A stretch of DNA of 64,000 nt, from NCBI RefSeq assembly GCF_034653355.1, contig NZ_JAYEER010000003.1:992001-1056000 (forward strand), written 5' to 3'. Below the pieces are notes generated by a model, which saw only the letters and a list, made by a program, of their open reading frames with translations, had not been told where the DNA came from and searched no databases. The translations under genes and the position numbers were made by a program. Of the stretch, positions 26,348 through 36,652 are shown one piece after another. Each line of letters starts with the position of its first letter. The first letter of the stretch is position 1. This stretch comes from Nitrospirillum sp034653355 (GTDB lineage Bacteria > Pseudomonadota > Alphaproteobacteria > Azospirillales > Azospirillaceae).

Positions 26348-27190
26348 TTGACCCCTCCCGCACCGCCTGATGCGCCCGGGACGGCCCCTGTGGTCGTCCC
26401 GGGTAAGCGCATTCCGCCATCCGCCTTTCTGGCCAAGCCGTCCAAGCGGTATCGCGGCCTGTGGGCGCTGCTGGGCGTGATCGCCTTCCTGGCGGTGTGG
26501 GAGGCGGTGCCCCGCCTGGGCCTGGTGCGCCCCGTCCTGCTGCCGCCGCCCAGCGCCATCCCCCAGGCTTTCGTGGCGGAGGTGCGCAGCGGTGCCTGGA
26601 CGGAGGCCATCCTGCACAGCCTGGTGCATTATTCATGGGGCCTGGGCATCGGGTCCCTGGGCGGCATCGCCGCCGGCGTGCTGACCGGCATGTCCCGGCG
26701 GCTGGAGGATTTCACCAGCTGGGTGGTGCGCCTGCTGCGCCCCATCCCCGGGCTGGCGTGGGTACCCTTCGCCATCATCTGGTTCGGCGTCACGCCCACG
26801 GCGGCCACCTTCATCATCGTGCTGGGCGTCTTCTGGATCAATTATTTCGCCGCCTTGGGCGCGGTGCAGGCGGTGGACCGCGACCTGCTGGAACTGGCCG
26901 ACGCCTTCGGCCACCGCTCCACCCTGGCCAAGCTGGTCAAGATCGTGCTGCCGGCCGCGTCCGGCGCCATCCTGGCGGGCCTGCGCACCGGCCTGGGCCA
27001 GGCCTGGATGTCGGTGGTGGCGGCGGAGCTGTTCGGCGTGCCTGGCCTGGGCCAGCGCATGATGCAGGCCAGTTCCCTGCTGGCGACCGACATCGTCATC
27101 GTCTACATGGCCACCATGGCCCTGTTCTACGGTCTGGTCGACATGGGCTTTGTCGCATTGCGCGACCGGCTGATGCGGTGGAAGCCCTGA
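26348..27190 (+). CDS. SsuC/TauC-like ABC transporter permease
   Basis: An inner-membrane permease of about 280 residues with six predicted helices; the first is WALLGVIAFLAVWEAV. The EAA coupling loop reads LLELADAFGHRSTLAKLVKIVLPAASGAI-like and matches the BPD_transp_1 family. The open frame begins with a TTG at 26348, 8 bases after the stop of the binding protein; no ATG lies in the Pro-rich N-terminal tail, so TTG or a later GTG must be used. The family members that partner with SsuA-like proteins import sulfonates or similar anions. Confidence 0.9.
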   Translation: MTPPAPPDAPGTAPVVVPGKRIPPSAFLAKPSKRYRGLWALLGVIAFLAVWEAVPRLGLVRPVLLPPPSAIPQAFVAEVRSGAWTEAILHSLVHYSWGLGIGSLGGIAAGVLTGMSRRLEDFTSWVVRLLRPIPGLAWVPFAIIWFGVTPTAATFIIVLGVFWINYFAALGAVQAVDRDLLELADAFGHRSTLAKLVKIVLPAASGAILAGLRTGLGQAWMSVVAAELFGVPGLGQRMMQASSLLATDIVIVYMATMALFYGLVDMGFVALRDRLMRWKP

Positions 27191-27191
27191 G

Positions 27192-27989
<798 letters not shown>

Positions 27990-27991
27990 AG

Positions 27992-28020
27992 AAAAAAGGC
28001 CGGGGACATCGCCCCGGCCT
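27992..28020 (-). terminator. Intrinsic terminator between the importer and acyl-CoA dehydrogenase genes
   Basis: GGCCGGGG (27998-28005), a six-base loop and CCCCGGCC (28012-28019) form an 8-bp GC stem. On the minus strand it is followed by TTTTTTC, a classical intrinsic terminator for the acyl-CoA dehydrogenase gene. It probably also stops the plus-strand importer transcripts less efficiently. Confidence 0.8.
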
Positions 28021-28043
28021 CTTCCCCCTAACGGTGCTTCACC

Positions 28044-29831
28044 TCAGAACTGGTCCTCCGACAGGGCCATCAGGGTGCGGTGGCCGGTGCGGATCAGGTC
28101 GGCCAGGCCCAAGGACGGCGCCACCACCTGTTCCACGAAGAAGCGGGCGGTGACCAGCTTGCCCTCGTGGAAGGCGGCGTCCTGGCCCTGGGCCAGCGCC
28201 TGGTTGGCGGCGATGGCGCCGCGGGCCAACAGGAAGGCGCCGGCGACGTTGCCGAACAGGGTCAGATAGGGCACGGCCCCCGCCGCCGCCGCGCGCGCGT
28301 CCGCCTTCACATGGTCCACCAGGAAGGACGTCGCATCCTCCAGCGCCGCGATGCCCCGCTTCAGGCCCTGGGCGATGGCGGCCAGGTCGTCGCCCGGCTG
28401 GGCGGTCGCCTCGTCGGCCGTTTCCGCCATCAGGGCGAACAGGGCGCGGGCGGTGGCGCCGCCGTCGCGGCCCAGCTTGCGGAACACCAGGTCGTTGGCC
28501 TGGATGCCGTTGGTGCCCTCGTAAATCGGGGCGATGCGGGCGTCGCGGTAGTACTGGGCGGCCCCCGTCTCCTCGATGAAGCCCATGCCGCCATGCACCT
28601 GTACGCCCAGGCTGGCGACCTCCACGCCGATGTCGGTGCTCCACGCCTTGGCCACTGGGGTCATCAGGTCGTTCAGCAGGCCGGCCTGTTTGGCGGCCTC
28701 CGCGTCCGGATGATGGTGGCGGCCATCCAGGGACGACGCGGTGAAATAGACGATGGCCCGCGCGGCCTCCACCTTGGACCGCATGGTCAGCAGCATGCGG
28801 CGCACGTCGGGGTGGTGGATGATGGTCACCGGCTGCGGCCCGCCGGCCACGTCGCGGCTCTGCACCCGGGTCTTGGCGTACTCCAGCGCCTGCCGGTAGG
28901 CGCGGTCGCCGATGGAGACGCCCTGCAGGCCGACTCCTAAGCGGGCGTTGTTCATCATGGTGAACATGTACTCGATGCCGCGGTTCTCCTCGCCCACCAG
29001 GTAGCCGACGCAGGCACCCTTGTCGCCATAGCTCATGACGGCGGTGGGGCTGGCGTGGATGCCCAGCTTGTGCTCCAGGCTGACGCAATAGGCGTCGTTG
29101 CGCTCACCCGGGGTGCCGTCGGCGTTCAGCAGGAACTTCGGCACGATGAACAGCGAGATGCCCTTGGTGCCCGATGGCGCGTCCGGCGTGCGGGCCAGCA
29201 CCAGGTGGACGATGTTGTCCGTCCAGTCATGGTCGCCATAGGTGATGAAGATCTTCTGGCCGCTGATGCGATAGGTGCCGTCGTCCTGGCGCACGGCGCG
29301 GGTGCGCACGGCGCCCACGTCGGAACCGGCCTGCGGCTCCGTCAGGTTCATGGTGCCGGCCCATTCGCCGGAGATCAGCTTTTCCAGATACAGCGTCTTC
29401 TGCTCATCCGACCCGTGGGCGGTCAGCAATTCCACCGCCCCCTGGGTCAGCAGGGGGCCGAGCGCGAAGGACATGTTGGCGCTGGTCCAGGTTTCCAGCA
29501 GCGCGATGAACAGGGTCCAGGGCAGGCCCTGACCGCCATGATCGGGGTCGAAGGGCACGCTGTTCCACCCGCCCTCGACGAACTGGCGGTAGGCGTCCTT
29601 GAAGCCGTCGGGGGTGCGCACGCCCGTGTCCGTCAGCTTGGAGCCCTGGCGGTCGCCCACCACGTTCAGGGGCGCCAGCACGTTGTCGGCCAGCCTGGCG
29701 CCTTCCTCCAGGACGGCGTCCACCAAGTCGGGGGTGGCGGCCTCGAAGGCGGGGTAGGCGGCAACTTTGTCCAGGCCGACGACGGAATTCAGGACGAAAC
29801 GGATTTCCTTCAGGGGCGCTTGATAGGTCAT
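28044..29831 (-). CDS. Acyl-CoA dehydrogenase, 595-residue DmdC-like type
   Basis: A flavin acyl-CoA dehydrogenase longer than the standard ~380 residues. It has the N-terminal, middle (FALGPLLTQGAVELL.., MNLTEPQAGSDVGAVRT) and C-terminal helical domains, plus an extra C-terminal domain found in the DmdC (methylmercaptopropionyl-CoA dehydrogenase) group. The frame is open to 30071, but the ATG at 29831 gives the family N-terminus MTYQAPLKEIRFVLN. The PIYEGTNGIQANDLV motif is the conserved C-terminal signature. DmdC-like members are often general fatty-acyl-CoA dehydrogenases, so a DMSP role should not be assumed. No cognate CoA ligase or hydratase is adjacent. Confidence 0.9.
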   Translation of the reverse strand: MTYQAPLKEIRFVLNSVVGLDKVAAYPAFEAATPDLVDAVLEEGARLADNVLAPLNVVGDRQGSKLTDTGVRTPDGFKDAYRQFVEGGWNSVPFDPDHGGQGLPWTLFIALLETWTSANMSFALGPLLTQGAVELLTAHGSDEQKTLYLEKLISGEWAGTMNLTEPQAGSDVGAVRTRAVRQDDGTYRISGQKIFITYGDHDWTDNIVHLVLARTPDAPSGTKGISLFIVPKFLLNADGTPGERNDAYCVSLEHKLGIHASPTAVMSYGDKGACVGYLVGEENRGIEYMFTMMNNARLGVGLQGVSIGDRAYRQALEYAKTRVQSRDVAGGPQPVTIIHHPDVRRMLLTMRSKVEAARAIVYFTASSLDGRHHHPDAEAAKQAGLLNDLMTPVAKAWSTDIGVEVASLGVQVHGGMGFIEETGAAQYYRDARIAPIYEGTNGIQANDLVFRKLGRDGGATARALFALMAETADEATAQPGDDLAAIAQGLKRGIAALEDATSFLVDHVKADARAAAAGAVPYLTLFGNVAGAFLLARGAIAANQALAQGQDAAFHEGKLVTARFFVEQVVAPSLGLADLIRTGHRTLMALSEDQF

Positions 29832-30065
29832 GGTCTCTCGGGTCCTCCCGGGGAACCCGCCGGTGGGGCCCGGCGCCCATCGCTTCAGGACAAGGGGGCG
29901 GGACCCGGCACGGCCGGCGGGTATGCTCAATGTTATTGGGCGGGCGGGCCCGATCATTGAGCGGAAGGGCCACGTCCCGTCGACGCGGGGCCCATCCTGC
30001 CGGGATGGCGGCGGGCGGGCAAGCGTCGCCGAAAATCCGCCCTGATCCGGGAAGACGCGACAGAC

Positions 30066-30081
30066 TGGCACGTACCTTGCT
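30066..30081 (+). promoter_or_regulatory. Consensus sigma-54 promoter upstream of the transglycosylase gene
   Basis: TGGCAC-GTACC-TTGCT matches the -24/-12 consensus TGGCAC-N5-TTGCW at every conserved position. It lies about 68 bases before the GTG start of the transglycosylase gene, in the 317-base gap after the divergent acyl-CoA dehydrogenase gene. No enhancer site was recognised upstream. Confidence 0.75.
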
Positions 30082-30148
30082 TTCCCACCGGGCCAGCATC
30101 GGATCGGCCCCCTTGGCCGGTCGTTTTCCAGGTAAGTGAGGTCCGGTC

Positions 30149-31066
30149 GTGATCAGCGCACTGTCCACCACGCAGTTGACTGCAGCACAGGGTTTGGCGT
30201 CCTCCGCCCCCGCCAGGATCGTGGCGGCGGTGCAGCAGGCCAGCACCAAGGCCGGGGTAGATTTTTCCTATCTGCTGAAGCAGGCATCGGTGGAAAGCGG
30301 CTACGACACCAATGCCAAGGCCAGCACCAGCAGCGCCACCGGCCTCTACCAGTTCACCGACTCCACGTGGCTGAACATGGTGCAGCAGCACGGGGCCGAG
30401 GTGGGCCTGGGCCAATACGCCAGCGCCATCAAGACCCGTGGCGACGGCAGCGCCTATGTCTCCGACCCCGCCACCCGGCAAAAGATTCTCGATCTGCGCA
30501 AGGACGCCGACACCTCCGCCATGATGGCGGCGGCGCTGGCCCAGGACAACAAGACCACCCTGCAGCAGCAGGTGGGCGGCACCATCGGTGGGACGGAACT
30601 CTACCTGGCCCACTTCCTGGGTGCCGGCGGCGCCTCCAAGTTCCTGAACGCGCTGAAGAAAAACCCCAACCAGGCGGCGGACGCCGTCGTACCGGACGCG
30701 GCGGACGCCAACGACGCCGTCTTCTATGACAACAACGGCAGGGCTCTGTCCTTGGGTCAGGTCTACGACCGCTTCGCCAAGAAGTTCGATGGCACGGGCG
30801 GTGCCAGCGCGGACAAATATGCCGGGTCCACCACGCTGGGCACCGTGCAGACGGCCGACAGCACGTCCCAGCCGTGGGACATGGTGCGGGGCGCCAGCTC
30901 GTCCAAGATGCCGCTGTCCACCTACACCATCATGATGCTGAACGCCCTGGCCGCGCCCACCGAGGAGGACGACCAGGACAACAAGGACGGCTACAGCCAG
31001 CAGGAACAGCGCATGACCATCAACCGTGCCCCCAACATGGCCGCCGCCTACATGGCCAGCGCCTGA
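30149..31066 (+). CDS. Lytic transglycosylase (SLT-type), possibly flagellum-associated
   Basis: A 305-residue protein with an SLT transglycosylase domain in about residues 25-130. The catalytic Glu49 is in QASVESGYD, followed by SATGLYQFTDSTW, the usual substrate-cleft motif. The gene starts with GTG at 30149 behind AAGTGAGG. No clear Sec signal peptide is present, as in flagellar FlgJ/rod-type lytic enzymes that use other export routes. The rest of the protein is low-complexity and Ala/Asp-rich. A consensus sigma-54 promoter upstream is a further hint of flagellar or envelope-remodelling control, but no flagellar gene is adjacent. Confidence 0.85.
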   Translation: MISALSTTQLTAAQGLASSAPARIVAAVQQASTKAGVDFSYLLKQASVESGYDTNAKASTSSATGLYQFTDSTWLNMVQQHGAEVGLGQYASAIKTRGDGSAYVSDPATRQKILDLRKDADTSAMMAAALAQDNKTTLQQQVGGTIGGTELYLAHFLGAGGASKFLNALKKNPNQAADAVVPDAADANDAVFYDNNGRALSLGQVYDRFAKKFDGTGGASADKYAGSTTLGTVQTADSTSQPWDMVRGASSSKMPLSTYTIMMLNALAAPTEEDDQDNKDGYSQQEQRMTINRAPNMAAAYMASA

Positions 31067-31078
31067 GCGGCCCGCTCA
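31064..31078. terminator. Short hairpin shared by two convergent stop codons
   Basis: TGAGCG-GCC-CGCTCA contains the TGA stop of the transglycosylase gene on one strand and the stop of the HWE kinase gene on the other. The stem is only six bases and has no T-run, so it is at best a weak bidirectional terminator. Confidence 0.3.
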
Positions 31079-32164
31079 AGGCCCTGGGGCGTCCGGTGTC
31101 ACCGGCACCGCCATCCAGGCCTTCACGCCGCCGTCGCTGACCTGCCCCAACTGGCCGCCGCATTGCCGCGCCAGCTGTTCCAGCAGCAAATGGCCCAGGC
31201 CGGCGCGCCGCGGCCTATAAGCATCGGAATCTTCTGCCGACCCGGTCGTTGTTGCCGGGCTTTGGCCGTTGGGTCCGCAGTGGGCCAAGCCCACGCCATC
31301 ATCCTCCACCCGCAGCACCCACCGGGTTCCTTCCGTCGCCAGGTGCACGGCGACGGTGCCGCGGCGCCCGTCGGGGAAGGCATATTTCAGCGCATTGGTC
31401 AGCAGCTCATTGGCGGCCAGGCCCAGGGTCACGGCCGCCCGCTGCGGCAGCTTCAGATCCTCGACCTCGACGGTGAAGGTGATGGGCCGGCCGGCGACAT
31501 GGGCGGCGGCCAGGTTCTCCACCAGTTGTCCCAGGAAGGCGCGGGCCGGCACGAAGGGTTCACGCTGCAACCGCTGCAGGCTGGAATAGACCAGCCCCAG
31601 GACGCGAACCCGTTCCCCCGCCTTGGCCAGCTCTCCCGCCTCGATGGCGCCCGCCCGGCTTTCCGCCACCATCAGCAAGCTGGAGACGGACTGAAGGTCG
31701 TTGCGGATGCGGTGGTAGATTTCGCGCAACAGCATGGCCTGCTGCTGCTCTCCCGCCGCCAAGGTGTCCAGGGCGTCATGCAATGCCGCGATGATGGACA
31801 CCACCACCAGGCTGATGACGACGAACAGGGCGGGCCCGGCCCAACCCTTGGGCGGCAGGGCGGCCAACCGGTCGGGCAGCGTGGCCAGCTGCTGCGTCCA
31901 GGGCATGACGTCGTCGGCGGGGGCGAAAAAGGGCAGGGCCAGCGTGGTGCTCAGGGCCACGGCCAGCAGTCCCGGCCCCACCCCGAACCATAGCGTTCCC
32001 AGCACCAGGGCCGGGAAGAAATGCACGACGGGATAGCCATCCAGCACGTCGTCCAGCGCGATGCGCACGCCGAACGACAGGCACACCAGCAAGGCGGCTC
32101 CGGTATAGCGGACGGGCGCCGATCGCTGCCGCAGGGACAGGAAGGTGGTGATGAACGGCTTCAT
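31076..32164 (-). CDS. HWE/HisKA_2-type sensor histidine kinase with DUF4118-like membrane domain
   Basis: A 362-residue membrane kinase. Three to four hydrophobic segments (about 20-38, 46-80 and 110-128) resemble the DUF4118 sensor of KdpD-type kinases. The phosphoacceptor His151 is in LLREIYHRIRNDLQSVSSLL, the HisKA_2/HWE motif. The ATPase domain has LGLAANELLTNALKYAFPDG and a VEDDGVGL G-box. HWE kinases in alphaproteobacteria often feed the PhyR/EcfG general stress response or light and osmotic responses. No response regulator is nearby. It is convergent with the transglycosylase gene. Confidence 0.9.
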   Translation of the reverse strand: MKPFITTFLSLRQRSAPVRYTGAALLVCLSFGVRIALDDVLDGYPVVHFFPALVLGTLWFGVGPGLLAVALSTTLALPFFAPADDVMPWTQQLATLPDRLAALPPKGWAGPALFVVISLVVVSIIAALHDALDTLAAGEQQQAMLLREIYHRIRNDLQSVSSLLMVAESRAGAIEAGELAKAGERVRVLGLVYSSLQRLQREPFVPARAFLGQLVENLAAAHVAGRPITFTVEVEDLKLPQRAAVTLGLAANELLTNALKYAFPDGRRGTVAVHLATEGTRWVLRVEDDGVGLAHCGPNGQSPATTTGSAEDSDAYRPRRAGLGHLLLEQLARQCGGQLGQVSDGGVKAWMAVPVTPDAPGP

Positions 32165-32583
32165 GGCGGCCGATCATACAGTCGCCTCGGCCGAACGCAC
32201 TACTGCGGATGGCTAGGATCGTTGGAAATACAGCCGTCAGAAATAGCGTGGTCAGAAATGCACCAGGGCCGGATCTTCCGACCGGCCGGCCATCATCTGG
32301 CCACCACAGACGCCACCCGCCATCTGCGGCGGGACCGACACGGGCGCATCGGTGTCATGGGCCAGGGGGGCTCGGCCTGTCGTGGCACCACCCCGCAGCA
32401 GCCTAAGGTAAAGGGACATTGGGGAGGTATGGGGGCCAATGGGGGTCGAGGTCTTGCCAGGCATAGGCTCTCTCCCTCTCTTGGGGTGGGCCGCCGGATC
32501 AAACACGGGGACGCCACGGACTCCTTTATCTCTGCAACCAAGGGTCTCATGCCCCCCGAGTCGCCGTCAATTGACGCCAAAGG
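32165..32583. other. Gene-free stretch upstream of the HWE kinase and downstream of the FAD-linked oxidase
   Basis: No credible gene is seen; the minus-strand frames in it are short and Pro/Arg-rich. It contains two copies of GTCAGAAAT about 15 bases apart near 32237-32260, which could be regulator half-sites for the kinase promoter. The palindrome TTGGCGCCAA just inside the oxidase gene was also noticed. Confidence 0.35.
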
Positions 32584-34064
<1,481 letters not shown>

Positions 34065-34068
<4 letters not shown>

Positions 34069-34604
34069 GGGGTTTCATCCGGAATCAGGGCCACCAGGTC
34101 GGTGACGCCCACGTCCTGGCCGGCCTGGGTCAGCAGGGTGGTGGCCTGGCCGCGGTGATGGGTCTGGTGGTTGAAGAAATGCACGATCAAGTCGCCGAAA
34201 CGGCGGGCGCAGGTCTTGCCGGCGCTGCTGGTGTACGCCAGGACGTGGTTCAGGTCGCAAGGGCGCACACAGGCGGCCCAACGGCTGATGGCGGCATCCA
34301 TGGTCTGGCGGTCGGCCGCCAGGCTGGCCAGATCGGGATAAAGATCCTCGTTCAACCGCGTGGGCACCGGCAAGTCCATGACCGGGTCCAGGGTGGTGTA
34401 GCCGGCGGGGTGGGTGCGGAAGCGGCGCAGCCACAACAGGTCGCCCACCATCAGGTGGTTCAGCGTGCCCAGGATCGAGTGGAAGAAGGCCCCCCGGTCG
34501 GTGGTCAGGGCCTCGGCCGGCAGGCGCGCCGCCGCCTCCAGCACCTTGGCGTTCATCCAGGCGTTGTACTGGGCCAGAAGGACGATGTGCCGGGGATCGG
34601 CCAT
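34065..34604 (-). CDS. DinB family protein (metal-binding four-helix bundle)
   Basis: A 179-residue protein of the DinB/YfiT superfamily. The three-His metal site is visible: one His in GTLNHLMVGD and two in FFNHQTHHRGQATTLL. Family members include DNA-damage-induced proteins and thiol-S-transferases (mycothiol or bacillithiol type in other phyla); the alphaproteobacterial members have no settled substrate. The four-base ATGA overlap with the FAD oxidase gene implies co-expression. No SOS box was found in front of it. Confidence 0.9.
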
Positions 34605-34705
34605 GGGCGGGACCTCGGGGAAGCCAGGGGCGTTTGGCGCCAGAGTGTCCGCTCCCGCCCGCTGTGATCAAGTGCTAACGGTGTGGTCCGTTAACCGGTT
34701 CCGTC

Positions 34706-35722
34706 TTAGGGCCGGGGCGCGGCCGCCCGGCGCAGGCGGTCATTGATGGCCAGGCCCAAGCCCACGTCGGGGATGGTCATGACGGCGATGCCGCTGAGGC
34801 CGGGCTTGTCCAGCTTGCGCAGCATGGCGAACAGGTTGGCGGCGGCCTCGTTCAAATCGCCGGTGGGCGACAGGTTCAGCCGCTCCGCCCCGCCCAGCAC
34901 GAAGCGGTCGGGGCCGAAGCCCAGCAGCGCTTCATCCTTGGCGGCGTTCAAGGCGTTCAGCCGCACCGGCAGGCCCGGGGCGTAATGGCTTTCCAGCATG
35001 CCGGGCGCCTTTATGCCCGTGCCCGGGGTCGCGGCGCGCTGGATGGGGCCCAGCACAGCCTCGATCTCCTCCGGCGTGATGGAACCGGGGCGCAGCAGCA
35101 CCGGGTGCTCGCCCGACAGGTCCAGCACGGTGGACTCCACCCCCACCGGGCAGCGGCCATCGGCCAGGATCAGGGCCAGGCGGCCGCCGCCGCCATCACG
35201 GAATTCCTCGCGCACATGGACGGGGGCGGTGGGGCTGACGTGGCCGGACCGGTTGGCGCTGGGGGCGGCGATGGGCCGGCCGCTGGCCTGCAGCAGGGCG
35301 CGGGCGGTGGGATGGCGCGGCACCCGCACCGCCACCGTGTCCAGCCCGGCGCTGACCAGCAGCGACAGGGCGGCATCCGCCCGTCGGGGCAGGACCAGGG
35401 TGAGGGGGCCGGGCCAGTACAGGTCGGCCATCTGGTGCGCCCGCTCATCCATCACGACGTAGCGCTCCACCGCCGCCACATCCGGCAGGTGGACGATCAG
35501 GGGGTTGAAGCTGGGGCGGCCCTTGGCGGCGAAGATGTCGGCCACCGCCTGGTCGTTGCCGGCGTCGCCGCCCAAGCCATAGACCGTCTCCGTCGGGAAG
35601 GCCACCAGCTTGCCGCCGGCCAGCGCCTGCGACGCGCGCTCCAGCGCTTCTCTGGTGGGCGGGGACATGTCGGGGGCTGTATGGGACTCGGTCACGGGGC
35701 GGCACCTGGCAAAAGGGGTCAC
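34706..35722 (-). CDS. Threonylcarbamoyl-AMP synthase, Sua5/YwlC type
   Basis: A protein of up to 338 residues. The YrdC domain (KLVAFPTETVYGLGGDAGN, AKGRPSFNPLIVHL, APSANRSGHVSPT) makes threonylcarbamoyl-AMP from threonine, bicarbonate and ATP for the t6A37 modification of ANN-decoding tRNAs. The extra C-terminal Sua5 domain (about 130 residues) distinguishes it from the short TsaC form. The start is uncertain: the frame opens with GTG at 35722, and GTG at 35695 (behind AGGTG) or ATG at 35668 would also leave the YrdC domain intact. Confidence 0.92.
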   Translation of the reverse strand: MTPFARCRPVTESHTAPDMSPPTREALERASQALAGGKLVAFPTETVYGLGGDAGNDQAVADIFAAKGRPSFNPLIVHLPDVAAVERYVVMDERAHQMADLYWPGPLTLVLPRRADAALSLLVSAGLDTVAVRVPRHPTARALLQASGRPIAAPSANRSGHVSPTAPVHVREEFRDGGGGRLALILADGRCPVGVESTVLDLSGEHPVLLRPGSITPEEIEAVLGPIQRAATPGTGIKAPGMLESHYAPGLPVRLNALNAAKDEALLGFGPDRFVLGGAERLNLSPTGDLNEAAANLFAMLRKLDKPGLSGIAVMTIPDVGLGLAINDRLRRAAAPRP

Positions 35723-35877
35723 CCTATCTAGCCCACCCGTCCGCCCGGTCCAAGGGCACTGGCCGCAGGGCCGGCCTCCCCTTTTGGGGCATCACCCATT
35801 GTGCACTGCACACTTGCCCGCCACCTCCGCCGGGTCCACACTGCCGGCCACGGTCATTCCTGAAAGGGGGAGCCATC

Positions 35878-36546
35878 ATGGCGGGGCACGTCGTCACCAT
35901 CGCGCAGCAGAAGGGCGGGGCGGGCAAGACCACGCTGGCCATCCAGCTGGCCGTCGCCTGGTCGCTGGCCGGGCTGCGCGTGGCGGTGGTGGACATCGAC
36001 CCCCAGGGCAGCCTGACCGCCTGGTTCGGCCTGCGCGCCCAGGCCCTGGACGATCCCGGTCTGACCCATATGCAGATCAACGGCTGGCGCACCCAGAAAG
36101 AGGTGGAACGCCTGGCGCGGGAACATGACGTGGTGGTGGTCGACAGCCCCCCGCATGCCGAGACGGAGGCGCGCATCGCCGTGCGCGTGGCCGACCTGGT
36201 GGTGGTGCCGGTGCAGCCCAGCCCCATGGACCTGTGGGCCACCCGCCCCACGCTGGAGATGGCCAAGGCGGAAAAGCGGGCGGTGCTGGTGGCGCTGAAC
36301 CGCGTGCCGCCCCGCGCCAAGCTGGCGAACCGGCTGACGGAGGCGGTGGCGGGCCTGGGCGTGCCCATGGCCGAGGCTGCCATCGGCAACCGCGTCGGCT
36401 TCGCCGGCGCCATGATGGATGGCTTGTCGCTGCAGGAAACCGACCGCCGCGCCAAGGGGTCGGAGGAAATCGCCGCCCTGGCCGGCGAAATCCTGGCCCG
36501 GCTGGGCGGTACCCTGGTGTCCGGAACCCGCAGCGCCAGCGCCTGA
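35878..36546 (+). CDS. Orphan ParA/MinD-family ATPase
   Basis: A 222-residue deviant-Walker ATPase. The P-loop KGGAGKTT (12-19) has the signature Lys, switch I is in DIDPQGSLTAWFG, and switch II is in VVVVDSPPHAE. The small size and the lack of an N-terminal helix-turn-helix resemble chromosomally encoded orphan ParA proteins, such as those placing chemoreceptor arrays or other protein cargoes, rather than plasmid partition ParA. No parB or parS-like site was noticed. A GAAAGGGGG site precedes the ATG. The PhyH pair follows after about 105 bases. Confidence 0.9.
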   Translation: MAGHVVTIAQQKGGAGKTTLAIQLAVAWSLAGLRVAVVDIDPQGSLTAWFGLRAQALDDPGLTHMQINGWRTQKEVERLAREHDVVVVDSPPHAETEARIAVRVADLVVVPVQPSPMDLWATRPTLEMAKAEKRAVLVALNRVPPRAKLANRLTEAVAGLGVPMAEAAIGNRVGFAGAMMDGLSLQETDRRAKGSEEIAALAGEILARLGGTLVSGTRSASA

Positions 36547-36652
36547 GGCTGGGCTGCATCCGCGCGGGTGCCTTCATTGCACGGGGCGCGCGCGGCGGTG
36601 TATACCCGACCAGCCGCCTGGGGGGCTTGGGCGGCGCTGGGTTGGGGTTGCC

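Noticed and set aside
28044..29831. Assigning the 595-residue dehydrogenase to DMSP breakdown
   Set aside because: The DmdC-like architecture is shared by general acyl-CoA dehydrogenases and no dmdA, dmdB or dmdD neighbour is present.
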